Origin: Endomychus coccineus
Lineage: Eukaryota > Arthropoda > Insecta > Coleoptera > Endomychidae
Reading direction: 5' to 3'
Length of the DNA: 64,000 bases
Assembly (NCBI GenBank): GCA_958510875.1
Contig: OY294068.1
Location: 153,114,388-153,178,387, forward strand
Below the pieces are notes generated by a model. The model was not told the origin of the DNA and did not search any database. It saw only the letters and a program-made list of their open reading frames with translations. Shown piece by piece: positions 22,547-33,050 of this stretch. Made by a program: the position numbers and the translations under genes. Numbering within the stretch: position 1 is the stretch's first letter; each line of letters starts with the position of its first letter.

Positions 22547-23742
22547 CTTCATCATCATCATCATTTGAGGGGAGGGAGCATAGTCCAATGCACTAAGGCC
22601 ACTTAGTAAGGTCCTTCAGGCGCCCAGTGGTCAGTAGCCTATTATATTCTAACAGGCTTGTGGCCCGCCAGAAACTCAGAATATTGCAAACGCTGGCTTC
22701 CATAAGCTCTTCTGGGAGCAGTTTTGATTCTCCCTAGGAACGGTGCCTGAAGGATGTCAATCCAGGACATTCCAACAGGATGTGAGAAGCAGTTTCTTCC
22801 GGCTCTCTGCATTTCCTACATATAGGATCATCTGCGATACCCATAATATGAAGGTGTTTGTTAAGACGACAGTATCCAGTTAGGATTCCAGTCATCTCTC
22901 TGATGTCCTTTCTGTTCAGATGAAGGAGTTTCTTTGAAAGCCCAGGCACAGACTCTTTGATGAAGAGCTTGGCCTGCCTCATGCTTGATGATTCTCGCCA
23001 CAATTCAGATCAGTCTCTGTTCAGTTGGTCCGGAAGGTCGAGACACCCACGTAATTTGATAGAGCAACCATTGGCCCCGGTCCAAGTGGAGCGCCGGACG
23101 ACCCTCGCCGGGACAAGGAGCCGAAATAAGCAAGCTAAATGACTTTTACGCACACACAGGGCACTAACGACCTAACAAGAAACAGATGCCGGCTAACTGC
23201 TGGTCACTCCCTGTATTATCTTATGATAATTGCAAGGCCTATAAACTTCAATTAATGGCTGCAAATATACATAAAGCAGATCAAAGTTTCTCTGGTTGAG
23301 TTATAAGGCCGGTATTACAGGGAGCAGTTAAACCCACGGTCCAGACTGATGGACGATGACGCGTCGAACGCCATATTCCATGTCCTCCAACTTCACTGTG
23401 TCCAGGGACTCAAATGAGTTCAACATTATTTCTCCTGGCTAGTTCAGCTAGTGTATCTCTGCATTCTTTAACATGCCTTGATGTGACTCCGGGTGTTCTG
23501 AAAGCTTCCAGAGCCAACCGACTGTCTATGCAAATATAAATGCGCCTATGAATATTTTCTTCGCAGGTTTCGCATGGCACAAGTAAATCGTGCAGGAAGC
23601 GCATAGAGTCACTGAGATACTGATATTTGGCCTTTCAAGGTGAGTGCCCTAGAAGCACGACCTATATTGGACCCATCTGTAAACTATACGAGACCACCTG
23701 GTGGTAGTAATGTGAGTGTTTCGTTTCTCCAATCTGTATATT
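22547..23742 (-). pseudogene. Non-LTR retrotransposon RNase H and C-terminal fragment
   Basis: Minus-strand relic of the same family as 3941-4930. The RNase H region starts near 23742 (a TDWRNETL block and a FTDGSN-like catalytic block), followed by IYICIDSRLALEAF and CRDTLAELARRNNVELI. The C-terminal part (23003-22734) reads LTGYCRLNKHLHIMGI, then CRKC-x8-HILLECPGL, the zinc-knuckle-like end of R1/jockey-type ORF2. It ends in an (ATG)n tail at 22564-22548. About 300 bases between 23060 and 23360 do not fit the protein and look like a foreign or rearranged segment. Stops and frameshifts make it inactive. Confidence 0.8.
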
Positions 23743-23847
23743 GAATTGAATAGGAAAATTGTTATTCAAAGATAAAAAAATAACAATATTCCTATATCTT
23801 CACTTCATTAATCGAATCATTAATCATAAAGAACAAAAACAAATCTC

Positions 23848-24165
23848 AATTATCAAACAGTATGAGTAACTATTTACCAAAATTTAATATAACAACTTCT
23901 TTTTCTAGCGGCTTGAATCTGAGCAAATTACTATATAATGCCAAAAAATCAGACAAATACACATAATTCGGTATCTACGGGATTGAACCATAACAAAAAC
24001 ACCAGAAAAGAAATATGCATGTTTTACTTATGTTGGGGAATTATCAAACAGTATTACGAGTAACTATTTTTCAAAATTTATTACTACAACTTCTTTTTCT
24101 AGTGGCTTGAATCTAAGCAAATTACTATTTAATGCCAAACAAAAGACAGAAAATTCGGTATTTAC
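23848..24165 (+). repeat. Partial tandem duplication within a PLE 3' region
   Basis: A stretch of about 120 bases at 23848-23970 (containing ATTATCAAACAGTAT, CAACTTCTTTTTCTAG and GGCTTGAATCT) recurs at 24044-24165, slightly diverged. Both copies run into an AATTCGGTAT(C/T)TAC block, the start of the PLE endonuclease domain. It looks like an internal duplication or two PLE 3' ends joined. Confidence 0.7.
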
Positions 24166-24425
24166 AGGATTGGATGTGGTGAGTTCCCAATTGGACAGAC
24201 GGGTTCCAATTTTTAATCTCGTTTCAAAGAACATGTTTCCTTCGATAGTAAATCAGCAATCTTTTTCTTTTTAATATTTCCAATCATAAAATAGCAATAG
24301 ATAATCTTAAAATTCTCCATATTTGCAATAAAGAGAACTTAATGAATCTGTTGGAAAGTTTGGAGATTAACAAACTGTGTAAAGACCCCGAATTCAATAC
24401 ACTTAATAGCGAATTGGCGTGTAAA
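24090..24425 (+). pseudogene. Penelope-like element, GIY-YIG endonuclease end
   Basis: The translation from about 24150 shows FGVYRIGCGEF and then IGQTGSNF, followed by SRFKEHVSFDSKSAI, which match the GIY-YIG endonuclease pattern of PLEs (GIY..GCG, YIGQTGR.F..R..EH). Downstream, ILHICNKENLMNLLESLEINKL is the usual PLE tail. The Cys/His linker between the GIY half and the YIG half is deleted, there are in-frame stops, and the reverse transcriptase is absent. It is followed within 60 bases by the YR relic at 24480. Confidence 0.78.
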
Positions 24426-24479
24426 CAAACAACAAACTTGTCAAAATATCCGCATTTATATTTCAATTTTGTGTTTGAA

Positions 24480-25472
24480 AATGAGCGAGTCTGGAGAGTA
24501 CCTACCTTCGATTGAAGAAGTCGCAGAAGCTGTAGTAGCAAATTTGCTGCCAAGTGAGTCAAAAGGAGCGTATGGAACTATCCTGAGTTCCGAAAGTGGT
24601 ACGTAGTGAAGAACATGAATATTGAAAAAATGGTATCACAAAAAGTTCTCCTAGCTTATTTTTCATACAAAGCAAAAGTATTCGAAGCGTGGACAATGTG
24701 GAGTCATTATTCGATGTTACGAACATCAATCTCCGGCAAAATAAAAATGTGTTTAGTGCTTAGTTTACAAGTTTGATTGCATTTTCTAAAAGGAATGCAA
24801 AAGAATATTGGCCAGAACAATCAAAAACTCCCAGTGAAGAAAATCCTAGTAGATATTTAATAGACGCTGATGATATCATTTATTCAGGCTTGAAGGTAAT
24901 TTTAATAGTTGGGATAGCAGGAGGTTGCCGAAAAAATCGAACTCCTGAATATACGCTCCAAAGACGTTAGTGACTGCAGTCTATCGAAATAAGCATTCCA
25001 GATACAAAAACAAAGACTTCGAGAAATCTTACAATAACCGAAGGTGATGATCTGCAATTAATATGACTGCAGTTGTCCGAAAATATATTTAAATGCGTCC
25101 AAATCGTGTAAAAAATATTTGTTTTTCCTTGGTTATAGAAACGGAGAATGTATATTCAACCAGTTGGAAGCAACACATTTTCTGACATCTCAAGAAGAAT
25201 TGCGACATTTGCATTCCGCAGTTCTGACAATACTGTCAGATGCTGATTTACAAGGGTTGAAAAGACATGGTGGATGGAAGTCCAACGCTGTTACTGAAAA
25301 TAATGTTAACGAATCTATCAATAATAAAAGAAAAACAGTTATGAAGATACTTCGGCGAAATACATCGATCAACATCGCAAAAGTTCAAAGTACATTGGCA
25401 AGCCTAACAATGAATCCTTACGTGGCTCATTTTGTTAACAATGATGAAGATGAGGTATCGTCTCGAGTATGA
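24480..25472 (+). pseudogene. Tyrosine recombinase (phage-integrase-like, possibly Crypton) relic
   Basis: Starts at ATG 24480 with LLPSESKGAY, the beginning of the core-binding domain (24534 onward), and continues after a frame change with QKVLLAYFSY and TMWSHYSMLRTSI. A second segment (24766-24970) has GLKVILIVGIAGGCRKN, which carries the box I catalytic Arg. A third (25119-25472) has LKRHGGWKSNAVTENNVNES, the box II His/Trp region of the eukaryotic YR family that is abundant in arthropods. The H-x-x-R motif before it is scrambled by a frameshift, and the position expected for the nucleophilic Tyr (usually VAEGYI) is Asn. Several frameshifts and stops make it inactive. Assignment to Cryptons is an inference; a domesticated or DIRS-type relation is possible. 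Confidence 0.8.
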
Positions 25473-25474
25473 TA

Positions 25475-26385
25475 TAATAATTCTAATGAACAAAAGGCAG
25501 GAGGATTCTATGACAACACATTTCAAAACTACTTTTAACATTTATAACAAATCAGATAAGAAATTTCTCAATAAAATTTTTGTAGTTTCAATATTTATTA
25601 TAATCTATTTAATTTCATAATACAAATATTGATATATATTGATCTGTCGCAATATGTATTCCTGTTACTAAACTCATTTTGACACTCTTGACAATAACAA
25701 TCAGCGTGAAAAAAAGACATTTTGTAACTGAACTGCAAAAAGTACTTTATTCATGCGGAATGAGAGGAAATGTTCTTTACATCTGGTTTGGAAATAAAAG
25801 TAAAGGCGACTTATATATGAACTATTTCAATCTGCAAATGTTAACTTATAAACACCAGGCTCCATCTATATTTCAGTTTTATCCTTAGCGTTGAATAAAA
25901 TATTTGACAGATACAGATTACATTTTGACGAAGACTTGGTTCACCAGGTTGAACAGTGACAACGCGTCATTGAGACGAGGCAAACGTGAAGTCATTGATC
26001 AACCATCTCCGAAACTGATATAATGAAACACCCTCAAAGTGCATGGAGAACCTAGAAATTACAACACCTACTACCAAGTCATTTATAAACCCTGGTTCAG
26101 CCAGTGGATTATATCAGAATTTCATAAAGTAAGACGTTTTTAGAATATCGACCATACATGGCATTAGTGTTGAAAAATATTCATTAATTATTTCCCTTCC
26201 AGAATTATTCAAATCAGAAGTCAACTTCAAATTTCATCTTTTCAAATGTCATGATCATTTTTATTGGCTTTTAGGTATAGACAATTTGAAAAAATTAAAA
26301 GCAATAGTGAACATTAAAGATAGTTGAACCACCCCTCTGTTATGCCATATTGAGACAAATTATATAAGCCTTCCAAAATTCCGCA
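25475..26385. other. No gene seen; spacer
   Basis: AT-rich. A short plus-strand frame (25679-25888) and a few protein-like words near 25915-25960 do not resolve to a family. Confidence 0.4.
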
Positions 26386-26386
26386 C

Positions 26387-26596
26387 AAACACTTGAATAA
26401 TGAAGAGAAAAATGCTCTCACGCAACTTCTGAGAGATTATTCTAGCATTCTGAAACAGATTGACCAGAAACTAACATTCACTGATCGAATTAAACATATT
26501 CGAACAAAAGATGAAACCCCGGTATATACTAAATCTTACAGATATCCTGAAATTCACCGCCAGGAAGTAAGAGAACAAATTGATGAAATGCTCTAG
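26387..26596 (+). pseudogene. Ty3/gypsy-type pol fragment, N-terminal reverse transcriptase
   Basis: A 67-codon frame reads LTQLLRDYSSILKQIDQKLT, then a TRDETPVYTKSYRYP-like block and a REQIDEML block. This is the linker between protease and reverse transcriptase and the start of the reverse transcriptase of insect Ty3-type elements (YSxxF, HRI.T.D..P....YR.P, and an I..ML block). The frame stops at the ML end, before the catalytic motifs, and neither LTR nor integrase is seen nearby. It is a short isolated fragment. Confidence 0.8.
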
Positions 26597-26599
26597 ATT

Positions 26600-29065
26600 T
26601 CGTTATTAATGATATAATAGAGTTCAAACGGTCGCGTCGGTGAGAATAGCACAAATAAGTAGGAACCAATAAAGACTCGCATATGCAGAGCACTTACATG
26701 AGTAGTAGGTTTTGATATATTCCATGATTTATTGGAAAACCCACAACGGAATTTTTGAATTGTTTCTTAACATGCTAGAAGAACTTCATGAATTTGTTTT
26801 TCCTGTGGAAAAAATAAAAACTGAAGCCCATAAAGTAGGTATGAGCTTGTATACATATGTTTGTAATTCACTATGCATTTTGTGCCGTCACCTGGCGGTC
26901 GTATTTTCAACTGTTTCCTAGTTGATTCTTTGAATAGCAAAAACTATATTATGAATTCGTGGCATTGCGAATTGAATTCTTGATAGGACATTTGCTTTAC
27001 AGCAAATGATGTTGGAACACCTAGATTCGCCAAATATTTCCGGGGGTAGTGATGATATCACTTCCGAATATGGTTGATGACGGGCTCATGAGAAGAGCGA
27101 AACAGTTGTCTTGGATTAATGAAGTAGCTATCACTGTTCAACCTGAAGAACCAAAAAAAAAATAGAAGTGTCAATCTTCCAAAAGACTGTAATAATTTAC
27201 CAAAAAGTGCTTGTAGCTCAATAAACTCTGTAACGGATAAACTAACGGAAGACAAATTCCAAACATATTTTTCAATTATTTTTGATGACATTTGAGATAC
27301 CATCTTGAGATACTTGACACCATTCAGCTCCCAACAAACTTCTATTCCATTTATGTATTAATTTCAATACATTTCCTGATTAAAATACATTTAGGTAGTG
27401 GACCGTTAGTTTTATCCATTGATATTCATCTTGTAATATGTAAATTCTTTTGTTTATGGATTAATACCAATACACAAATTGTTGAATTGATAACTCGTTG
27501 CTTAACTTTCAGAGGAAGTTTCTAACGCAGTAAAGAACAGGAGTTAAAAGTTGTCCCAAATTTTTAGTTTTAAAATAAAATTTACAAGTTCATGGTGAAA
27601 TTGCGACTAAAAGTTTGAAATGACAAGTGTATGCCAGAACTCGCCAATTCCGCACAATCTTTCCGGTTTGAGAGGCACACATTATATTTCAGAATCCAAT
27701 TAGATCGAATTAGGAGGATTAGTGGTCCCCCTTTGTTCTGATAGGAATATTAATTTCGAAGTGGAAACGCTTATTTTCAATTTACACATCAATCGCAACA
27801 TAAAAGTGCATGGGTAAATCAATCATAACATTCGAACAAAAGCCTTACAATATGGATGAATGAAATTCCACATGATTCGTCGTGTTTCCAGGTTACATCT
27901 AAGGATTTTAATCTGGAACTGGAACGATATCTTTATCTGATTTGAAATTTTCTCCATTTCATGAGCATGATTAGATTGTACGGTTCAAGAAATACACCAG
28001 CTTACGATAATATGAAAAATCAGATCTTTACACAACGCAATTGTTGATAACCTTATTCGTTCACGGAATCAAGTTAAGAAAAAATCTTCAGGAGATTAGG
28101 AAATGAAAGTTTATTCGGAGTTCACGATAACGTGAGAGGTGATCGTGGGTTAGTTCACAGCTTGGTTAATACAACACAAGTTGGAAGCAGATGAGTGAGT
28201 TAGATTTAGTTGCTGGATGGAACGTGACTTACTCAGGTTATTTCTGGAAAAGAAAATCAATTCTTGGATCGATAATTGCTCACTTAGTGAAAGAAGCTAA
28301 ACATGATACAGGTAACTATATTGTATTACTTCGAAGTATCCGACATTACGTATACATCCAATGTATGTCTCCACCCCAACATTATAGGTTTCCTGACGTG
28401 TAGTCAAAATGTAAAGTGTGTCCAAGATGAGGGTATCTATCACGAAGATATAGGAAACTGTAACAGTCATATGGAAGTATAAAATTTTCGAATTTCCTAT
28501 ACTATTTTTGTCTTTGGAGTAATTTTGGAAGAAACATTTTTTTTTCATTTTTTTTCAGTGTTACCCTCAGGAATGGAACAAAATAAGAACACTCCTCCTC
28601 GGTAACTTTTAAGAAGCTTCCTTATGATTTTCTTATGGTTTCATCATCAACTTTATATTAATAGGGCTCTGTATGTTTCATTTTGCACACAATTATGTAT
28701 GACATCTGATGGTCTGATTACGTTCCAGATAACTTTCAACACTTCCTAAGGTTATTTGCAAACATTTCAAATACGAGACTGCATTTGAGACAAAATTTGA
28801 GAAATTGTACAGCATAATGCATAAAGAGATGTCGAGGAGACATTTTACTAGAAGTATTGTAATTCCTCGGATACCTTCGTTTTGAGCATTTTCGAATCGA
28901 TCTAGACTATTTTTGAAATAAGGTATGTGTGAGTGTATACGCGTGCGTAACCTACTGTAAAAACGATTGCCCAGTTCCTATTGCTAGTATGGATTGAACA
29001 TTTTGCAGATCATTTTAGATTTGTGAAAATTATAATGTTTTCGAGTACGGTAACCACATTTAGAG
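26600..29065. other. No gene seen; spacer
   Basis: AT-rich DNA. Frames at 26712-26921, 27058-27303 and 27292-27525 have some acidic/aromatic protein-like runs but no family I recognise and no splice context. One faint possibility near 26725-26850 is a decayed transposase segment. Confidence 0.35.
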
Positions 29066-29069
29066 TGAA

Positions 29070-29160
29070 ATTTCTGTCATCTATCTTTATTTTTTCAAAT
29101 GGAGTCATGGTATTTTATTGAACCATAAGACCACCGTATTTTTCTGGTTATAATTATATC
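29070..29160 (+). repeat. Short dispersed repeat shared with 39246-39330
   Basis: Both stretches contain a TTTTCAAATG word, a GGTATTTA or GGTATTTT word followed by ACCATAA, and a GACMACCGTRTTTTTCTGGTTA block, in the same order and orientation. Noncoding. Confidence 0.6.
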
Positions 29161-29214
29161 ACACGTATATATTTAACCTGCAGAAATTACCAAAAATTCT
29201 CGTTTTAAGATTGA

Positions 29215-30215
29215 AGTGACGTTATCGAAGTGTGTTCACTCTGTGATGTGAATCATTAAGCTAGGGCGTTGACCATGATTAAACTGTCGAATAGATGACA
29301 GGTGAAATAGTGTCAAACCATAGACATATCATCCTAAGGAGACGAAACATCTCATTCATAAAACTCCATTTGACTTGTTGCAATGATTACATGAAGTATG
29401 ACAAAGAAAACCAACGGACCTCTTTGTCGCCGAGTCATAATTACTCGTTATTGGCAACGCTGTAAGTATGATTGAAAACTTGGTACCACTTGTTAGGCAA
29501 CACCGCTTAATGATTATTTAGGTCAAACTCTGTTAAGATTTCGCAAATAGCAGAAACTTCATGGTGTGCCTGGATGGTTTTCAAAAGAACTATTCTTCGA
29601 ATGATCATTATATCATTTGTTGTATCCTTCAAATGATATGTAAGAATATAGCTCCACAATTTTGCTTTAAAGAAATTATTTTATTGAAAATCTCAATGGG
29701 AATCAAGAGCTACTCGTAAGTATGAATGAATCTATCACAGTTCTAGCTTCGGAGAGTATCTCTCTAGGAATTATATAATGATGCTTCTAATCTGCAAGAG
29801 CAATGACATCCTGTTGATTATTCTGTAGGCAAAGGGTGGTAAAATCAGCAACGACAATTTGCATGTCTCAACTAGCATGATATTCGAGGATTGAAGGCAG
29901 TTGAAGTAAGGTTAGAACCGGTTCCTTTGAAATGAATCGGTTAATATTCAATATATCTCATGTCATAAGTGATACCATATCTAATTAGGTGATTGTAATT
30001 AGATTGCCTGTAATTTTCAAAATTCAAGGACATACAATTCTTTATTTTTATTTTCCTCACTATCCATAGTATATAGTGTAAGGGAAGTATTGTAATCGGC
30101 CTAAAAAAATGTGGAGTGACAGTCTATTTTATGCTATCAATCTGTGAAATAGGTTATATCATAGTGAGAATAATTTGGAAGTCAAGCTGACAGTAGGTGT
30201 GTATAAGACAGAATT
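29215..30215 (+). repeat. Dispersed repeat R1, copy 2
   Basis: Second copy of the repeat at 1-1480, same strand. It includes TTCACTCTGTGATGT, a TCCTTCAAATGATATGTAAG block (near 29625) and a CTTCGGAGAGTATCTCTCT block (near 29750). Its right part (29860-30215) contains AATTTGCATG, GCAGTTGAAGTAAGGTTAG and GGTTATATCATAGTGAGAAT, all of which are found inverted at 52970-53210. A last piece (30155-30215) recurs at 32960-33035. Confidence 0.65.
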
Positions 30216-30527
30216 GTAATAGTTATTTATGTTTCAAGGGAACTAAGGGCCTTAATTACCGATGGCAAAGTTTGCCTGAGTTATTAAGGCTCATTAATTC
30301 CCGTGGTACATAGATAATTTTATTTCTGACCGATTTCAATAAAATTTTGTTCATTTTTAAAAAGGAATAAATGCACCAATTCATTACCTTCCCGCTATAT
30401 TTGAATCAGGTACCGTTGATTATAGGAGTTTTTTTGTTGCTAGGCTGTTGCTATGTTACTGTTTACAAACAAAGCTTTATTATCAAGCTGTGTTTGCGTT
30501 AAAAACGTGTTTTCTACCCCAAATACA

Positions 30528-30913
30528 ATGGAGGATATTTTGAAAAATGCTGAAAAAGCAAGAGAATCATCATTTAAATCGAAAAGTGAAGCCGTATACA
30601 TAAAGGAATATAACATATATCTGGAGTGGCTGACACGGAAAAATGTTATGCCAGAAGATGCCACTGAAACTGTATTTCTGGCATATTTTCAAGAACTGGT
30701 AAGAAATGTTCTATGTTTTTCGGTAGATTTTGTAGTAATTGTGTTTATTCGTTGCAGTCAGAAACGTATAGTCCGAATTTTTTATGGACTAAATGGTCAA
30801 TGCTGAAATCGATGGTGACTATGCATGAGAAAAGAGATATCACCAAGTTCAATGAACTAGAGGGAATTATAGAATCTATAATGTCTCAAGGGAGGTATGA
30901 CCCTCTTTATTGA
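30528..30913 (+). CDS. Two-exon YR core-binding-domain gene fragment
   Basis: Exon 1 (30528-30698) and exon 2 (30758-30913) are joined across a 59-base intron with GTAAGA donor and TTGCAG acceptor. The joined frame is open without stops. Residues of exon 1 read SFKSKSEAVYIKEYNIYLEW and TVFLAYFQEL, and exon 2 begins SETYSPNFLWTKWSMLKSMV. This is the SAM-like core-binding domain pattern of the arthropod tyrosine-recombinase family (KSK..Y...Y..F..W, LLAYF.EL, P.TLW..YSMLK). The catalytic domain is missing: the frame ends at TGA 30911 and a hairpin MITE starts 50 bases later. An upstream in-frame ATG at 30453 is possible. It is either a truncated element gene or a short protein without recombinase activity. 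Confidence 0.6.
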
Positions 30914-30959
30914 TAGCGTAACTATGACGATATAAGCTTATAATATCTCGGTCAGAAAT

Positions 30960-31103
30960 AATAGTATATTATACACCAAGGTGTTGAAGAGAAATATTAT
31001 CAAGCATCAAGATTGTTTCGCGAGGGGCCTTGCCCCGAGCGGAATGAGGTGCGAGGTCTATATATGTCTTCACCACCGTGGTGTATATAATATTTTTTCC
31101 ACT
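30960..31103. mobile_element. Hairpin MITE, copy 1
   Basis: About 140 bases with terminal inverted repeats of about 38 bases (left ATAGTATATTATACACCAAG, right complement ending near 31103) and a GC-rich inner hairpin GGGGCCTTGCCCC. It matches the copy at 31800-31960 at about 90% identity. The ends resemble AGTAGTGGAAAA. Target duplication is not resolved. It is a nonautonomous DNA element of unknown family. Confidence 0.75.
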
Positions 31104-31290
31104 ACTAACCAAATTTAAGGCAAGAGATAAAAATAAAAAATTTTCTTGTAAAAATCACGTAGCACAGGAAAGCAAATTCGCCTTTCCACTAATAAAACAA
31201 AAATCAAGTAGTCTGATGCAGATTGACATTTCCACTAATAAAAACTTATTTTCAAACGTTTGTAATTATCTTGTTTGGGTGTCTTTTTAA

Positions 31291-31482
31291 ATGGATATGT
31301 TAGAAATTGATTGCACACCGCCTGAAATGCGGGAAGTTGCAGAGAAATTGAATGCCGAACTACTGCCCCAAAAATCTAAAAGCGTGTATTTGAAAACTTA
31401 CGAAACTTTTCAACATTGGTGTATAAGGAAAGGCGCTGCTGGAATTAGTGAAAACGTACTTCTAGCGTATTTCATTTTGTAG
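31291..31482 (+). pseudogene. YR core-binding-domain exon fragment
   Basis: A 63-codon frame from ATG 31291 reads EVAEKLNAELLPQKSKSVYL, KTYETFQHWCIRKGA, then SENVLLAYFIL. This is the same N-terminal domain as at 30528 and 24480. It ends in TAG where the next exon or the rest of the domain should start, and no YSMLK block follows. It is a related but clearly different copy from its neighbours. The downstream DNA up to 31805 is a duplicated spacer. Confidence 0.65.
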
Positions 31483-31509
31483 TTGCGGAATGTCATCGAT
31501 ATCGATGTC

Positions 31510-31805
31510 ATCAGTCAGTATTGGTTATGCGCGAATTTTAAACTAATGGCATTTTCTTATTCAAATAATTTTATCCTGTTAGGTAATTTCAAGCAGCAAA
31601 TACGTTAAAGACAATCTCCTTGGTATACAAAATTACGTTGCACAAGTTTTTGTTAAACAACTATCCCTGGATTCTCAAAACATTTGAGTTTGTTCATTAT
31701 TAACCTAGGTCAACAATAGAAAAAATTATTAACCACTACTAGAGAAATTCAACTTCTCAGCAGGCTAGGAGATGCAATAATTATCAACTTCACAGATAGT
31801 AGTGG
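31510..31805 (+). repeat. Local 300-bp duplication, copy 1
   Basis: Nearly identical to 32598-32893. Both contain TTAGGTAATTTCAAGCAGCA, GTTAAACAACTATCCCTGG and CTTCTCAGCAGGCTAGGAGA. Only a few substitutions separate the copies, so the duplication is recent. A frame inside it reads SSKYVKDNLLGIQNYVAQVF, which may be a degenerate YR exon. Copy 1 ends at the hairpin MITE at 31800. Confidence 0.85.
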
Positions 31806-31962
31806 AAAATAGTATATTATACACCAAGGTGTTGAAGACTATTATTATTGACCGAGCATCAAGATTATTTCGCGAGGGGCTTTGCCCCGAGCGGAATAAG
31901 GTGCGAGGTCTATAAATGTCTTCACCACCGTGGTGTATATACTATTTTTTCTACTACTAGCA
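31800..31962. mobile_element. Hairpin MITE, copy 2
   Basis: Same element as 30960-31103: AGTAGTGGAAAATAGTATAT at the left, the complement at the right, and GGGGCTTTGCCCC in the centre. It sits exactly at the right edge of duplication copy 1. Copy 2 of the duplication has different DNA after the matching point, so the MITE may have inserted after the duplication or marks its breakpoint. Confidence 0.75.
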
Positions 31963-32156
31963 CATTAAACTAGAAATTAATATTTTTAAGTTAAATAGAG
32001 TAAACAATTTGATACGTATGCTTGCGTAATTTCTGTTTCATAAAAATTAAGTAGGCTGGAAATCAATTTTGACATTTCAATTAAATGACATTCCTCAAAA
32101 ACAATATTGTTGAAATATTTACGTATACATTACGTATACATGTGAAAAGCCGAAAT

Positions 32157-32375
32157 GAGGGAAAATTTAAATTGCAAACCGCCAGAAATGTGAGAAATCG
32201 CAGAAAAAGTTACTGTACAGACAGTTTGGTGCAGTACCAAAAACGCAGAGATGATTCCTACTTACTACTGGCATACTTCCACGATTATGCAAGTGATAAA
32301 AAGGTCTCTACTTTATGGGCACATTATTCTATGTTGAGATCAACTATTTCCCTTTTCTATCGTTTTCACTACTGA
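32157..32375 (+). pseudogene. YR core-binding-domain exon fragment
   Basis: The frame shows DDSYLLLAYFHDYASDKKVS and then TLWAHYSMLRSTISLFYRF, the second half of the YR core-binding domain. An upstream part in other frames resembles the start of the same domain (a PPEM.EIAEKV-like run near 32175). Frame changes disrupt it, and no catalytic domain follows. It is the fourth such domain within 8 kb on the plus strand. Confidence 0.65.
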
Positions 32376-32597
32376 AATCTTGTTTTCACTTAGTCGAATA
32401 CTAACCTAAAATTTACAAAACCATCTATTATCTGTAGCCTGTAGCAAGCACTTGAAAAATAATCAGTTTTATCCAATGTCATCTTCTGGTAATTCTGTGT
32501 TCTCGTGGTCTGACTCTCATTTTGTTTAAATAGTTTTGTAACATAACCAAGCTTGGCTCTGTCCGGCACTCGTTGTAGGTTACGGTCACGATTCACA

Positions 32598-32893
32598 AAT
32601 GTCATCAGTCATTCATGTTGAGCGCGAATTCTAAACTAATGGCATTTTTTTATCCAAATAATTTTATCGTGTTAGGTAATTTCAAGCAGCAAATACGTTA
32701 AAGACAATCTCCTTGGTATACAAAATCACGTTGCACAAGTTTTTGTTAAACAACTATCCCTGGATTCTCAAAACATTTGAGTTTGTTCATTATTAATCTG
32801 GGTCAACAATAGAAAAAATTATTAACCACTACTAGAGAAATTCAACTTCTCAGCAGGCTAGGAGACGCAATGATTGTCAACTTCACAGCTAGT
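32598..32893 (+). repeat. Local 300-bp duplication, copy 2
   Basis: Second copy of 31510-31805, same orientation, about 1.09 kb away. See copy 1 for shared landmarks. Confidence 0.85.
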
Positions 32894-32899
32894 AGAGGA

Positions 32900-33050
32900 A
32901 AAAATACATTATATAGACCATGGTTTGTATATCGATAGTCTATTTGACAGCATGTGCTAGTAAAAAATAGGTTATATCATAGAGTGAATAATTGGAAAGT
33001 CAAGCTGACAGTAGGTGTGTATAAGACAGAATTGTGAAATACATTATATA
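32900..33050. repeat. Short duplicated motif and R1 tail
   Basis: AATACATTATATAGAC followed by a GTTTGTATATC stretch occurs at 32902 and again near 33038. Between them lies a copy of the R1 right end (AATAGGTTATATCATAG to AGACAGAATTG) also present at 30155-30215. It looks like a duplicated insertion junction. Confidence 0.5.

Noticed and set aside
24284..24562. 92-codon minus-strand frame
   Set aside because: Antisense shadow of the PLE endonuclease tail and of the start of the YR relic, both of which have recognisable motifs on the plus strand.
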